Assembly (NCBI GenBank): GCA_002371715.1
Contig: DFGF01000049.1
Location: 13,920 to 35,009 of the forward strand
Direction of reading: 5' to 3'
Source: Prevotella sp. UBA3757
GTDB taxonomy: Bacteria > Bacteroidota > Bacteroidia > Bacteroidales > Bacteroidaceae
Length of the DNA: 21,090 nt
The notes beneath the pieces are model-generated. The model worked only from the letters and a program-made list of their open reading frames with translations. It was not told where the DNA came from and did not search any database. The position numbers and the translations under genes are program-made. Of this stretch, positions 1 through 9,232 are shown in pieces; position 1 is the stretch's first letter; each line of letters starts with the position of its first letter.

Positions 1-3
1 CAG

Positions 4-867
4 CTATTCGCTCAAAGCCTGTATCTGTTCAGCGTTCAATTTCCCTGAGTTGATATAGGACTGCTTGATGTCATATAGCTTTTGCTGCAAGTCTTCTCCC
101 ATCGAGTAGTCCCACTTCTTTGCTTCTTCATTGTTCACTCGCTTGCCACCGTTGTTGTGGCTGTTGTCCAGACAATAGAATTCCATGTCGGGATAATGCT
201 CTTCGATGTATTCCACACGCCCCTTGAACTGTGGGAAGACAGCGATGTACGCCTTACAGGTCACGGCGCGGTTCGACCGTATCAGCCGCTCCATGCAGTT
301 GGTATAGCCCGTCTCGGCATCGTTATAGACATAGAGGAGGTGAGGCTTCAAGCCCCACTTGCCACTTTTTTCCACCATTTCGTCGAAGTATTTGACATTG
401 TTATAGGCACCTTCGGAGATGACGCCTACCTTGTCAGCCAACTTCTTCAGCTCGGGATTGTTGCTCAGGCTGGTCGTCTTGCCGCATCCGTACATACCCA
501 TAGTGAAGAGAATAGTCTTGTTGTTATTCTCGACAGCACGGTCCATCAGACGGATAAACACGACGCTGTCTATCACCCAGCCTGCTTCCCTGTAATCGAG
601 CACATTCAGCCGCGTATATCCGATGCACTTCAGCAGGTCGCGCGTCATGTCTGGATCCAGCAAATTGCCGCAGTCGGCCAGATACACGTTGACAAGCGAG
701 TCGAGGTGAGCCTTCGTCCATGCCACCGCAGCCTCACCTTTGAGAATGACAGGCTGCGGCACCGGCTCTGAAACAACGGGGTCGTCCTTGCTACACGATG
801 TAAATAATACTGAACCACTGATGACGAGGATGGCGGCCAACATCCATTTCTTCAATAGTTTATCCAT
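4..867 (-). CDS. Exported lipoprotein with a zeta-toxin-like P-loop kinase domain
   Basis: Seen: 287 residues. An N-terminal signal peptide with basic start (MDKLLKK) and hydrophobic core ends in the lipobox LFTSC (Cys25), followed by SKDDP, which resembles the Bacteroidetes lipoprotein export signal for surface display. A helical segment (about 45-115) leads to a perfect Walker A, GMYGCGKTT at 124-132 (Lys130). Downstream are SEGAYNN (151-157), a hydrophobic strand HLLYVYND (176-183), a basic stretch MERLIRSNR (192-200) and LDNSHNNGG (233-241). This order (P-loop, EG-turn, strand, Arg-rich helix, late DNS strand) matches zeta-toxin/AAA_33-type kinases, which phosphorylate small substrates; zeta itself acts on UDP-N-acetylglucosamine. 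Known families of this fold are cytoplasmic, so the lipoprotein signal is odd. No antitoxin-like gene is adjacent. It is the last gene of the run, 74 bp after the giant gene, with no Shine-Dalgarno sequence. The kinase fold is fairly secure, the substrate unknown, and activity unproven. Stop codon TAG. Confidence 0.85.
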   Translation of the reverse strand: MDKLLKKWMLAAILVISGSVLFTSCSKDDPVVSEPVPQPVILKGEAAVAWTKAHLDSLVNVYLADCGNLLDPDMTRDLLKCIGYTRLNVLDYREAGWVIDSVVFIRLMDRAVENNNKTILFTMGMYGCGKTTSLSNNPELKKLADKVGVISEGAYNNVKYFDEMVEKSGKWGLKPHLLYVYNDAETGYTNCMERLIRSNRAVTCKAYIAVFPQFKGRVEYIEEHYPDMEFYCLDNSHNNGGKRVNNEEAKKWDYSMGEDLQQKLYDIKQSYINSGKLNAEQIQALSE

Positions 868-889
868 AATTTTTTATGAATTATCGTTT

Positions 890-925
890 AATCTGTTCCG
901 TGAAATCCGTGAAATCCGTTGTCTT
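890..925. repeat. Nine-base direct repeat between the giant gene and the P-loop lipoprotein gene
   Basis: Two perfect copies of CGTGAAATC (899-907 and 908-916) flanked by degenerate copies (AATCTGTTC and CGTTGTCTT). This is the only junction whose repeat has a 9-bp rather than a 7-bp period. Confidence 0.7.
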
Positions 926-941
926 TTTTATTTATCCATCA

Positions 942-3900
942 TTATCGTCTGACGACCTTCCGTCCGTTCTGGATGACGATGCCGCGATAGCTGTCGCCGA
1001 CCTTCTGGCCCTGCAGGTTGTAGGTCGATGACCGTTGACCGTTGACCGTTGACCGTTGACCGTTGTCAATGCCCGTATCTATTGCTGACGGGTCTAAGAC
1101 GACAATTTCGATGCGGTCGCCCTTCAGCGGCAGTTTCTTGAATGTCCGGGCATCGTAGGCCGTGAAGCAGTAGCTCATGGGCTTCATGGTGTAGCCGTCG
1201 GACGCCGGCACGCGGTAGAAGTACTGGTCGGTGCCGTTGTCGGTGAAGGTCAGTGCACCATACGCATTCAGCAGGTTGTCGTTCTCAGGCAGTGCCATCG
1301 GCCAGACGTCGTAGCGCCCGTTGAAGGTGGCGCACCAGACATGGAGCTCGTCAAGTGCCGTGGAGATTTCCTCGTCCATGGCCAGCGCCGTCAACAGTGA
1401 GTCAAGCTCGACGGCGGCCTGTTCGGTCACCAGCGGCTCTGCGTCGGCCTGCTTGGCACGTACCAGCAGCGGGTGGGTAGGATAGAGCTTCATGTCTGCT
1501 TCCACCGGCACATAGACAACCTTGACTGCCATGTTTGCGGACTCTGGGGTTGTCGTGTCCTCAACGTCATACAGCTCATAGAGGGCCAGGATGTCATAGT
1601 CTTCGCACATCTTATCCGTGACGACCTGCGAACTGCGGGGGTCAAGGAACAGGGCTTGCCATCCCTGGGCGGTCATTGCCGAGAGCGGGGCGCGCTGTGC
1701 GGTGCGTCGGCTGGCCAGAGCCCGGGCGTTTGCGGCGTTGTCGCCCTGCTGCTTGCGTGCCCATTCGGTCCGCTCGTAGCTCAGCAGGTCACCCTCCTTG
1801 TTAGTGTATTGCAAGTAGTAGCGGAAGGGTTGTATGCCCTGTGCGCCGTCGCTGAGGATGAAGCCGGCCGCGCTGTCGCTCCAGACGTACAACAGTTCCT
1901 TGACGGCCCTGTCAGCGGCTATGCTGTCGTAGGTGACCATGACGCGGGCAACGTCATCCATGCTGGCCATCGATGCTCCTATGCCATTCGTCGGCATCTT
2001 GATGGTCATCGGCAGCGTGCTGCCATCCTTGACCCGCTTCATCTGGAACGCGAACTCGTCGGCACCGGTCGTTCGGAAGGCCAATGGCTCGTTGGCATCC
2101 ACCTGATAAGGTGCGTCGCCGCTGATCTGTTTCACCTGGATCTGGCTCAGGCTGTCCTTGTAGAACCGGTAGAACGCTACGCCCTGGTTGAGCATGCTGG
2201 CATCAATGGTATAGTTGAAGGGCAGCACCCAAGGCTCGTTGGCTCCGTTGGTGCCCCGGCGCTTGTAGGTGATGCTGTTGACCGTCACCTCTGACGAACA
2301 GGTGAAGGGCTGGCCGTCGACGATGGTCAGTGCCTCCAGGGACTTGCCGGTAATGGCTATGGTGTCGGTGCCGGCGATGATGACGGGTTTCGTCACGTCG
2401 AGGATACCCTTGGCATAGACGGGATAGTCCGCCTGCACGTTCAGGGCACTGTCTGTCTGGGCTTTGTAGAGCGCAGGATCAGTCGGGCTGACCCATGTGC
2501 AGTAGTCCACAGCTACTCCTGGCGTGCTGCAGATGGGATATGCATTGCCATTGATAGAGTCTGCCAGCGTCAGACTACCCGTGGCCGAGCAGTGGTCGAT
2601 GGTACCGCTGCCAGACGTCTTCAGCGCAATACCCGCAATGTCGCAGTTGCCTTTGATACCTATCTTGACAATGCTTCCACGGAAGTGGCAGTCGCTGATA
2701 GCGCCTTCATTATTGGTGGCTATCGCTCCGCAGCCTCGTGTGGCGACAATGTTTGCCTCCACTCGCAGATGCCTGACCGAAGCACCTTCATGGATGCGGT
2801 AGAAGAGTCCTTCGCACTTCTCCTTGGCACTGTAGGTGATGGTATGTCCGCCACCGTCAAAGTTGCCGCGCAGGTGGTAGCCATTCCACTCGCCGAGGTT
2901 GATGTCCTGTCTGAGGTGGATGTCACCAGCCTTTTCTGCATAGGCCACGAAGTCTTCCCTGCTGTTGATGTCATACTGGGGATTGTCAAAGCGCGTGTTG
3001 CTATATGCCGGCTGGTCGTTCAGCAGGTAGCGATACACTGTGGCATGACTGTCGCTTGGTACGGGCACGCCGTCAGTCCCCAAGGTCTGATGCCAGACGA
3101 CGGTGCTGTCGCTCTTCGAGTCGTTCAGCAGGTAGCACACCTCGCCCGAGGCAAAGCGCTCAGCCTTTACGCCTGCTTCAGATGCCGTGACGGTGGCGTC
3201 ATCCTGGCTGTACACATTGTCGCCGTCAGTGTAGCACCGGTCGATTTGAGTGCCCTTCTTCGTATCGGCACAGATATGGGCGGCACGGGTGGCAGTGACT
3301 GTGTTTTGTAAACTGTAGCAACTCTTGACGGCAGCCTGGTCGTACATCTCGGAAACAATAGCGCCGGCAACACCTTGCCCATAATAACCCTCAATACCAT
3401 TGTTCGTCACCTTGCTTCCCTTGACGTAGCAGTTGGAGATTTCACCATTGCCGATGATACTGGCAGCGATAGCACCCGAACGACCGTCGACCTGTTCGTA
3501 ATTGACGGTCATATTCTCCATGCCAAGACGGGTCACCGTACCCGTGACAACGGTGAAGAAACCGGCATAGAGCGGAGCTTTAATCTTACCATTGCGGATG
3601 ACGTGTCCGCCACCGTCGTAGTGGCCCTCGAAACTCTTCACGCTGGAGGCCATTGGGGTGAAGTCCTCGCCCTGCATGTCGATGTCGGCAGTCTGCACGA
3701 TATAGATTTTGCTGTCGCCGGTCAGCCGCATGTAATTGTCAACGGCTCTCAGGTCGGCAACGCTCTTGACCTTGAACGGTTCAGCCTTGGTGCCGGCACC
3801 CAGCATCCGGATAGAGTCCGGCAGGACGGTGACCGTCAGGTCCAGGCCGCTGTAGTTGTTCTGGTCATTGGTGACGAATTCCAACGTCATCATCGTGCTT

Positions 3901-6900
3901 TCCTTGCCGCTGGTGATTCTGCCAATGTCCTCCTTGACGCCGTCAACCGCGCTGAAGAAGACATCCTGATACGAATCGCCGCTCTTGGCCTTCTCGTTGG
4001 TCAACTTGACAGTCGACTTTTCGCTGCCGTCGTACACGGCCAGGTAGTCGCCAGGCTTGCCGTCGCTGCCCGGTGCCTCCGTCGTGATGGTGCCCGACAG
4101 TTGCAGGAAGGTGTTGTCTGGAGCTATCAGCGTGAGTTTTCCCTTATAGTTTTGACCGTACGGCTTGTCGGGGCCGCCATTGTCATAGACCTTGAAGGTG
4201 CTGATGCCCTTCGGAAGTGCTACGTGGAACTTATCAGTTTTGGCCGGTACCGTCATGTCCCACATGGCATAGAGCATGAGGTTGTCGAGAAGCAATATTT
4301 CACCATTGGTCGGGTAGTAGGTTCCCTTGCCGTCACTCTTCGTGTTCCAGCCATTGAGATAATAATGCTGGCGGTCCATGGCGTACGGTTCGAGCTTGAA
4401 GTTTGGCGTGAAGTATCTGGCATCGTTCCTGAAGACCTTCACCTTTTTCGCGTTTTGTCCCTCGTAATTAGGTACAAGCGTGAGGAAAATAATCTGAGGC
4501 ATATCCTTAGAGTTCGTGTACATGGTCTGCTGCTCGAGCGTGTGGCGGTAGACCGTGTGCTGGGTGTCGTTGCTGCCGGGCACGCTGTCGGTACGTATAA
4601 ATTGGCCCCACGTCTTGTTGCTCTGGCTCGCGCTGTTCAGCAGATAGCATAACTCGCCGCTCATGAAGCGGCTGTCGGCCACGCTCTTCTCAGCATTGTT
4701 CATGTTCCTGGCACCACTTTGTCCGTCAGCACACAGCGACGGACCGTCCGTGAAGGCGTAGTCGACCGTGGCGTTGCTGCCGATGTAGCCTACCAGGTAG
4801 CCGTAGTGCTTTCTGTCGTCGTTCTGTCCTGTGACGGCATTCTTGTAGCCGTAGCAGGACACGACGGCCGACGTATCTGCCTGTTCACCCACCAAGGCGC
4901 CGACGACAACGTCGGGCGTCAGATTGAAGTCCACCGTACATTCCTTCACGTAACAGTCGCGCAGCACGCCTTTGCCGCCCAGCCGTCCGGCAAGTGCGCC
5001 GAGACACGTCGTATTGGCATCAGCCAGGAACGTGCTGTTTTCGATGCCCAGGCGTTCTACGACACCGGTGATGTTGCTGAATAGACCCACGCCGTTGCCC
5101 TTGGAACTGCGGACGTTGGCATGCCTGATGACATGGCCGCCGCCGTCATAGTGACCTGTGAAACCTTTGGCCGCTGTGCCGATGGGCGACAATACCGCGT
5201 TTGCCAGGTCGATGTCGGCGGTCTGCAGAATATAGAAGTCGCTCCGCTTCATCTGTTCGATGGAGACGATGATGTCCTCCAGTTCCTTGCTGGTCTTTAC
5301 TTTGTAGGGGTTTTCCTTTGTGCCCCGGCCTAAACGGCCGATGTCCTTGAGGTCGTTGGTGTAAACGCCGTCCTTTTCGAACACCATGGAGTGACTGTCA
5401 GCCAATACGGGTGTCATGTCCTGGCCAATGGTCTGATACCAGGTGTGTTTCGTGTTCGAGCGGTTGTTAAGATGATAGGCAATCTCTCCGGTTGCCAGGC
5501 TGTAGTCGGACTCGTTATCGTAGGAATCAATGAGTTTGGCATGCGAGTCATAACTGACCAGGCTGCTGCCGTCAGTATAGCAGACGCTGATCGTGTTGCC
5601 TTTCTTGGAATCGCCGCAGATGTGGCCGGACCTCGTGGCAGATACTTTGGTCTGGTATACCAGGCAGTTGCTGACCTCAGCTTGATCGAACATGTCGGAA
5701 ACAATGCCGCCCACAACGCCCTGAACGCTGCCACCCGTCACGGTGCAGTTGTTGACGAAGCAGTTGGTGATTTTTCCGTTGCCAGTCAGACGTGCTGCAA
5801 TACCGCCCGCACGCATATCTTTCTGTGTGTACTGGATAGTCGTTTTCTCCACGCCGAGGCGGGTCACCGTACCAGTGACGACACCGAAGATGCCTGCCAG
5901 GCCGTTGGTCTTTATCTGGCCATTGCGGATGCTATGACCGCCACCGTCATAGTAGCCGCCGAAGTTGACGGGCTTATCCGTAGCATCGCCGATAGTATCG
6001 CCGATAGTTGTCATGCCTTTACCCTGCAGGTCGATATCGGCAGTCTGGAGGAAGTGGATGCCCGTGCTCTTGTTGCCGGCATTACAGTAAGTGGCTATTT
6101 TCTCCAGGTCATCCTTGCTGCTGATGAGGAACGGCTCTTCGGGCGTTCCTTTACCCGGCAGCGTATAGAGTCCCAAGGGCTTGTTAGAGTAACTGACACC
6201 ATCGGAATACACCCGGCTGCTATGATAGTTGAGTACGGGGTAGGCATCCGGGTGGGTTTGTCCGGCCAGGTCCTGATACCATGTCACGCCTTGTGCCGTC
6301 TTGTCGTTGAGCAGCCATGTGATTTCGCCGCCGGTCATGCGGCTGTCATCGATGTGAGACTCGCAGCGCGTCGCATTTTTATAGTCGTTACCAAATGCTT
6401 TTCCACCTTTGGTAAAGCAAAGGTCAACCTTGGCATTGCTGTGGACGATACCGCAAAAGCCTCCGGTCTGGTTGCCATTGAACGTATTACCCGACTCGTG
6501 GCAATGGCTTAAAAAGGTATTTTCAGCCATTTCGCCTACTAAGCAGCCCGCGTAGGGAGCACTGACGGAAACGCTGGCTGCATAACAGTCGCGCATCTGG
6601 CCCGCCGTCCCCTCTATCAGGTTGTAATCCAGCATACCGGCGATGGCTCCGCAGCGCACATTGTCCTGGCCGGTGCTGATGGTTGTTTTCTCGACGCCCA
6701 GGTTGTGGATGGCACCCGTTACCTTGCCGAAGATGCCGATGGCCGAGCCGACATTGTCAATCTGGGCCTTGTAGATGAGGTTGCCGCCACCATCGTAGTC
6801 GCCCTCGAAGTATCGTGTATGGCCGATGGCCGTCCATTTGTCGCCTCTTTTAGCAGCCGTCAGGACATCGGAAACGAGGATGTCGCCCTTCTGATGGAAA

Positions 6901-9179
6901 TAGACATTCCGCGTATTGCCGCCGGCGTTCACATAGTCGGCAAGTGCCAGCAGACTGGCACCTTCGATGATGAACGGCTTGTCAGCCGTTCCCTTGCCAT
7001 TGGGGAAGATGTTTTTGTAGTCGTTCCACTGGCCATAGAGCTGTGTGGTTCCGCTACCTATGCTGTATTTATCAAAGGATGTCATTGAAGTGCCGTTGCC
7101 ATCCTTGCTGGTATTCCATGACGACACGTATTTGTCCTGCTTGATCAAGCCCAGCGAGTATGGCGTCGGAATAGTGACTGTTATGGTGCCGTGGTTGGTA
7201 TTGGATTGATAACCATACGTAGCCGTATCCTCAACAGTGCCATTGAACCGGTTCATCACGTTATACTGAACGAGGTATGGCTTGTCAGTTTTGCTTTCGG
7301 CGCTCGCAGTACCAATGTCGCCTCTGCTGCCGCCAGTGCCTACGGTCTGCTTGCTGACCCATCCGTCGTCGTTGCCCCAGCCGGAGGAGTTGCTGATGAC
7401 CCGCCCGGAGTTGATAGCGTTATGATTCAAGATGCTTTCTGCACCGGAGCCGGCAGAAGAGCCGTCAGCATTCTTACCGCCCTTGCCGCCTGGAGCCCTG
7501 ACGACGTAGTAACCAGAGTGACACCATTCAAGGTTGCCAGAGGCTCCGCCGCCACCGCCGCCACCGCCGGGGCCACCGGTGCCGATGCCCTTGGCTGCGC
7601 CGCCAAAGCCGCCGCCGCCGCCGCCGCCGCCGCCGGCTGCGCAATAGTTGTACGACTTGTCATCGTCAAGAATACTCTTGCCAGCATTGCCACCACCGCC
7701 ACCGGCGGTGCCTGCTGCGCCGCCAGCGGCTTTCAGTTCAAGACCTGGGACTGTCTCCACATAGAGACTGCCCATCTTTCTGGCACTGCCGCCGACATGG
7801 CCGCCATTTCCGCTATAGCCACCAGCGTGCGACCATTTAGAGACGACCGATGAGGCACCGTTACCGCCGTTGCCGCCATCAGCGCCATGCGTGCCGATGC
7901 CAGCACCGGCACCGCCGCCGCCATAGCCGCCGTGGCCGCCAGTGCCCGACCAGTAGTTATTGCCGTCCCAGCCAGCGTTGCTGCCCTCACCACCGTAGCC
8001 GCCATTGGCGGCATTGCCACCTTGGGCTTCCACCCTGCCTTTGCCCTCCAGGAAGAGCGTACTGCCCGAAGGCAGGAAGATACCCGCACCGGCACCTTTC
8101 TGTCCGCTTGCGTTGCCGCCAGTGGCTTTGAGGGTGATGCCCTTGGGTATATAGATATGTACGGTGGCACCGGGGACAATCGTGAGTCCGCTTTGGCAGG
8201 AGCTGTTGGAAAACGCCAAGTCCCTGGTGACATAGTAATAGCCCGAGCTAAGTTCCTTTCCGGAAGTGGAACCTTTCGACAGGTAAGTCCACTTCCGGTG
8301 CACCGCTTGCTCGCCACGCATCACTGGCACGGCTTTGCCGTCCGCAATCATCCATGAATCGGCTTGTTCGGCATTCATCAGGTTGACCACCTCGTTCTGG
8401 TCGGTCTTATTGTAATGATTCACACGCCAATCACCCCATGCGGTACTGGTAATGGTGAGGCTACTTTTACTATTGCCTCCCCAGGGGGTAATGGCCCCAT
8501 TACTGCTATTATAATCTACGCAAAAGTATATTAAATGGCCTATGGGAAGAACGGACGGGCAATTGTAAACACGGTGCATAGTCCACCCACCTCCATTGCA
8601 CCATCCGATGATGCAACCTACATACGAGTTTCCAGCATTATTAGTTTTAACCGTACCATCAAACCGGCAGTCGTTCATATACACATCGGCATAGTTCGAA
8701 TGACCTATGATGCCGCCGGCGTGGGTATACGTAGTGGTGACCTCCGTCGATACCCACACACGGTCGACGGTGATGTTGCTGGAACCACTGACGGCACTGC
8801 CAATGAGTCCGGCGGAATGCATGCCGCCGCTGATAGTGCCCGTTACGTGCAGGTCTTGAATGGTGGCATCTTTGACATAACAGAAAAGGGCACAACTCTT
8901 ATTGTCACCTCTCCTGATATCAACATTCAGCGTATGACCATTTCCGGCGAAGGTGCCACGATAAGGCGTATCCTCCCATACTCCTATGCCATAAACGGTC
9001 GTGATGTCGACCTCTAAGCTGGCATCAACATCATACTGTCCCCTTGAGTTGCTCACTTCATTGCGGAACTTTTCCCAGTCATTGGCCGAACGGATCTTGA
9101 TAAATACTGAACCATACGCATGACTTATGATTGCAAGTAGCAGGGTCAGTGCTAAAAGTATCTTTTTCATCATTGTCAT
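942..9179 (-). CDS. Giant secreted GLUG-repeat protein with glycine-rich and CUB-like domains
   Basis: 2745 residues. Signal peptide MMKKILLALTLLLAIISHAYG, cut after AYG. The start is uncertain: Met1, Met3 and Met4 are all possible and none has a Shine-Dalgarno sequence. Approximate order: GLUG/beta-helix-like repeats (30-215); beta segment (310-355); glycine-rich domain (355-590) including nine consecutive Gly; InlB-like repeat ending in LYGQW (650-717); three GLUG super-modules of about 260 residues (720-980, 1000-1260, 1280-1545); a Listeria/Bacteroides repeat ending in LYAMW (1565-1640); a CUB-like domain with DYLAVYDGS (1650-1790); a fourth super-module (1793-2045); a shorter GLUG block (2065-2245); a C-terminal beta region shared with the 1725-residue neighbour (2250-2710); and the tail YNLQGQKV...NGRKVVRR. 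Each super-module opens with GKGT-x2-PF or a close variant, contains YDGGG-x-I and ends with GE-x2-LLN...W-x-Q. Such proteins are usually surface adhesins or structural proteins; that role is inferred. Just before the tail the gene carries a heptamer array. Confidence 0.93.
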   Translation of the reverse strand: MTMMKKILLALTLLLAIISHAYGSVFIKIRSANDWEKFRNEVSNSRGQYDVDASLEVDITTVYGIGVWEDTPYRGTFAGNGHTLNVDIRRGDNKSCALFCYVKDATIQDLHVTGTISGGMHSAGLIGSAVSGSSNITVDRVWVSTEVTTTYTHAGGIIGHSNYADVYMNDCRFDGTVKTNNAGNSYVGCIIGWCNGGGWTMHRVYNCPSVLPIGHLIYFCVDYNSSNGAITPWGGNSKSSLTITSTAWGDWRVNHYNKTDQNEVVNLMNAEQADSWMIADGKAVPVMRGEQAVHRKWTYLSKGSTSGKELSSGYYYVTRDLAFSNSSCQSGLTIVPGATVHIYIPKGITLKATGGNASGQKGAGAGIFLPSGSTLFLEGKGRVEAQGGNAANGGYGGEGSNAGWDGNNYWSGTGGHGGYGGGGAGAGIGTHGADGGNGGNGASSVVSKWSHAGGYSGNGGHVGGSARKMGSLYVETVPGLELKAAGGAAGTAGGGGGNAGKSILDDDKSYNYCAAGGGGGGGGGFGGAAKGIGTGGPGGGGGGGGASGNLEWCHSGYYVVRAPGGKGGKNADGSSAGSGAESILNHNAINSGRVISNSSGWGNDDGWVSKQTVGTGGSRGDIGTASAESKTDKPYLVQYNVMNRFNGTVEDTATYGYQSNTNHGTITVTIPTPYSLGLIKQDKYVSSWNTSKDGNGTSMTSFDKYSIGSGTTQLYGQWNDYKNIFPNGKGTADKPFIIEGASLLALADYVNAGGNTRNVYFHQKGDILVSDVLTAAKRGDKWTAIGHTRYFEGDYDGGGNLIYKAQIDNVGSAIGIFGKVTGAIHNLGVEKTTISTGQDNVRCGAIAGMLDYNLIEGTAGQMRDCYAASVSVSAPYAGCLVGEMAENTFLSHCHESGNTFNGNQTGGFCGIVHSNAKVDLCFTKGGKAFGNDYKNATRCESHIDDSRMTGGEITWLLNDKTAQGVTWYQDLAGQTHPDAYPVLNYHSSRVYSDGVSYSNKPLGLYTLPGKGTPEEPFLISSKDDLEKIATYCNAGNKSTGIHFLQTADIDLQGKGMTTIGDTIGDATDKPVNFGGYYDGGGHSIRNGQIKTNGLAGIFGVVTGTVTRLGVEKTTIQYTQKDMRAGGIAARLTGNGKITNCFVNNCTVTGGSVQGVVGGIVSDMFDQAEVSNCLVYQTKVSATRSGHICGDSKKGNTISVCYTDGSSLVSYDSHAKLIDSYDNESDYSLATGEIAYHLNNRSNTKHTWYQTIGQDMTPVLADSHSMVFEKDGVYTNDLKDIGRLGRGTKENPYKVKTSKELEDIIVSIEQMKRSDFYILQTADIDLANAVLSPIGTAAKGFTGHYDGGGHVIRHANVRSSKGNGVGLFSNITGVVERLGIENSTFLADANTTCLGALAGRLGGKGVLRDCYVKECTVDFNLTPDVVVGALVGEQADTSAVVSCYGYKNAVTGQNDDRKHYGYLVGYIGSNATVDYAFTDGPSLCADGQSGARNMNNAEKSVADSRFMSGELCYLLNSASQSNKTWGQFIRTDSVPGSNDTQHTVYRHTLEQQTMYTNSKDMPQIIFLTLVPNYEGQNAKKVKVFRNDARYFTPNFKLEPYAMDRQHYYLNGWNTKSDGKGTYYPTNGEILLLDNLMLYAMWDMTVPAKTDKFHVALPKGISTFKVYDNGGPDKPYGQNYKGKLTLIAPDNTFLQLSGTITTEAPGSDGKPGDYLAVYDGSEKSTVKLTNEKAKSGDSYQDVFFSAVDGVKEDIGRITSGKESTMMTLEFVTNDQNNYSGLDLTVTVLPDSIRMLGAGTKAEPFKVKSVADLRAVDNYMRLTGDSKIYIVQTADIDMQGEDFTPMASSVKSFEGHYDGGGHVIRNGKIKAPLYAGFFTVVTGTVTRLGMENMTVNYEQVDGRSGAIAASIIGNGEISNCYVKGSKVTNNGIEGYYGQGVAGAIVSEMYDQAAVKSCYSLQNTVTATRAAHICADTKKGTQIDRCYTDGDNVYSQDDATVTASEAGVKAERFASGEVCYLLNDSKSDSTVVWHQTLGTDGVPVPSDSHATVYRYLLNDQPAYSNTRFDNPQYDINSREDFVAYAEKAGDIHLRQDINLGEWNGYHLRGNFDGGGHTITYSAKEKCEGLFYRIHEGASVRHLRVEANIVATRGCGAIATNNEGAISDCHFRGSIVKIGIKGNCDIAGIALKTSGSGTIDHCSATGSLTLADSINGNAYPICSTPGVAVDYCTWVSPTDPALYKAQTDSALNVQADYPVYAKGILDVTKPVIIAGTDTIAITGKSLEALTIVDGQPFTCSSEVTVNSITYKRRGTNGANEPWVLPFNYTIDASMLNQGVAFYRFYKDSLSQIQVKQISGDAPYQVDANEPLAFRTTGADEFAFQMKRVKDGSTLPMTIKMPTNGIGASMASMDDVARVMVTYDSIAADRAVKELLYVWSDSAAGFILSDGAQGIQPFRYYLQYTNKEGDLLSYERTEWARKQQGDNAANARALASRRTAQRAPLSAMTAQGWQALFLDPRSSQVVTDKMCEDYDILALYELYDVEDTTTPESANMAVKVVYVPVEADMKLYPTHPLLVRAKQADAEPLVTEQAAVELDSLLTALAMDEEISTALDELHVWCATFNGRYDVWPMALPENDNLLNAYGALTFTDNGTDQYFYRVPASDGYTMKPMSYCFTAYDARTFKKLPLKGDRIEIVVLDPSAIDTGIDNGQRSTVNGQRSSTYNLQGQKVGDSYRGIVIQNGRKVVRR
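1031..1065. repeat. Heptamer array in the 3' end of the 2745-residue protein gene
   Basis: Five perfect units of ACCGTTG, 35 bp, the most uniform array here. It encodes NGQRSTVNGQRS just before the tail YNLQGQKV. Both shifted frames are open through the tail and stop shortly after the normal stop, so a change in copy number would swap the tail for an unrelated one. Confidence 0.9.
7608..7634. repeat. (GCC)9 triplet repeat in the glycine-rich domain
   Basis: Nine uninterrupted GCC triplets on the plus strand encode nine consecutive glycines in the 2745-residue protein. A second, imperfect glycine run lies near 7544-7570. Length changes here keep the reading frame. Confidence 0.9.
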
Positions 9180-9213
9180 TTACAATTTGACCATTTACAA
9201 TTTACCATTTATT
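9178..9213. repeat. Heptamer-type array before the 2745-residue protein gene
   Basis: Units ATTTACA, ATTTGAC, one extra C, ATTTACA, ATTTACC, ATTTATT. The array is less regular than the others and overlaps the first possible start codon at 9179. It occupies most of the 53-bp gap. Confidence 0.7.
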
Positions 9214-9232
9214 GTTCAATTTAGCCATTGGA

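Noticed and set aside
4..867. Ordinary cytoplasmic zeta/epsilon toxin-antitoxin pair
   Set aside because: The protein has a lipoprotein signal and there is no small antitoxin gene next to it in the window.
868..941. Terminator between the giant gene and the P-loop lipoprotein gene
   Set aside because: No GC-rich stem is present; the gap holds only a 9-bp direct repeat and AT-rich sequence.
3375..4652. Long plus-strand open frame opposite the giant gene (also at 1473-2294, 5391-6512 and 12755-13999)
   Set aside because: They lie opposite strongly supported secreted proteins, have no signal or domain, and show the amino-acid mix expected of an antisense frame.
7400..8120. Glycine-rich stretch as non-coding low-complexity DNA or an assembly artefact
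   Set aside because: The frame is open throughout and continues into recognisable domains on both sides, with varied codons outside the GCC run.
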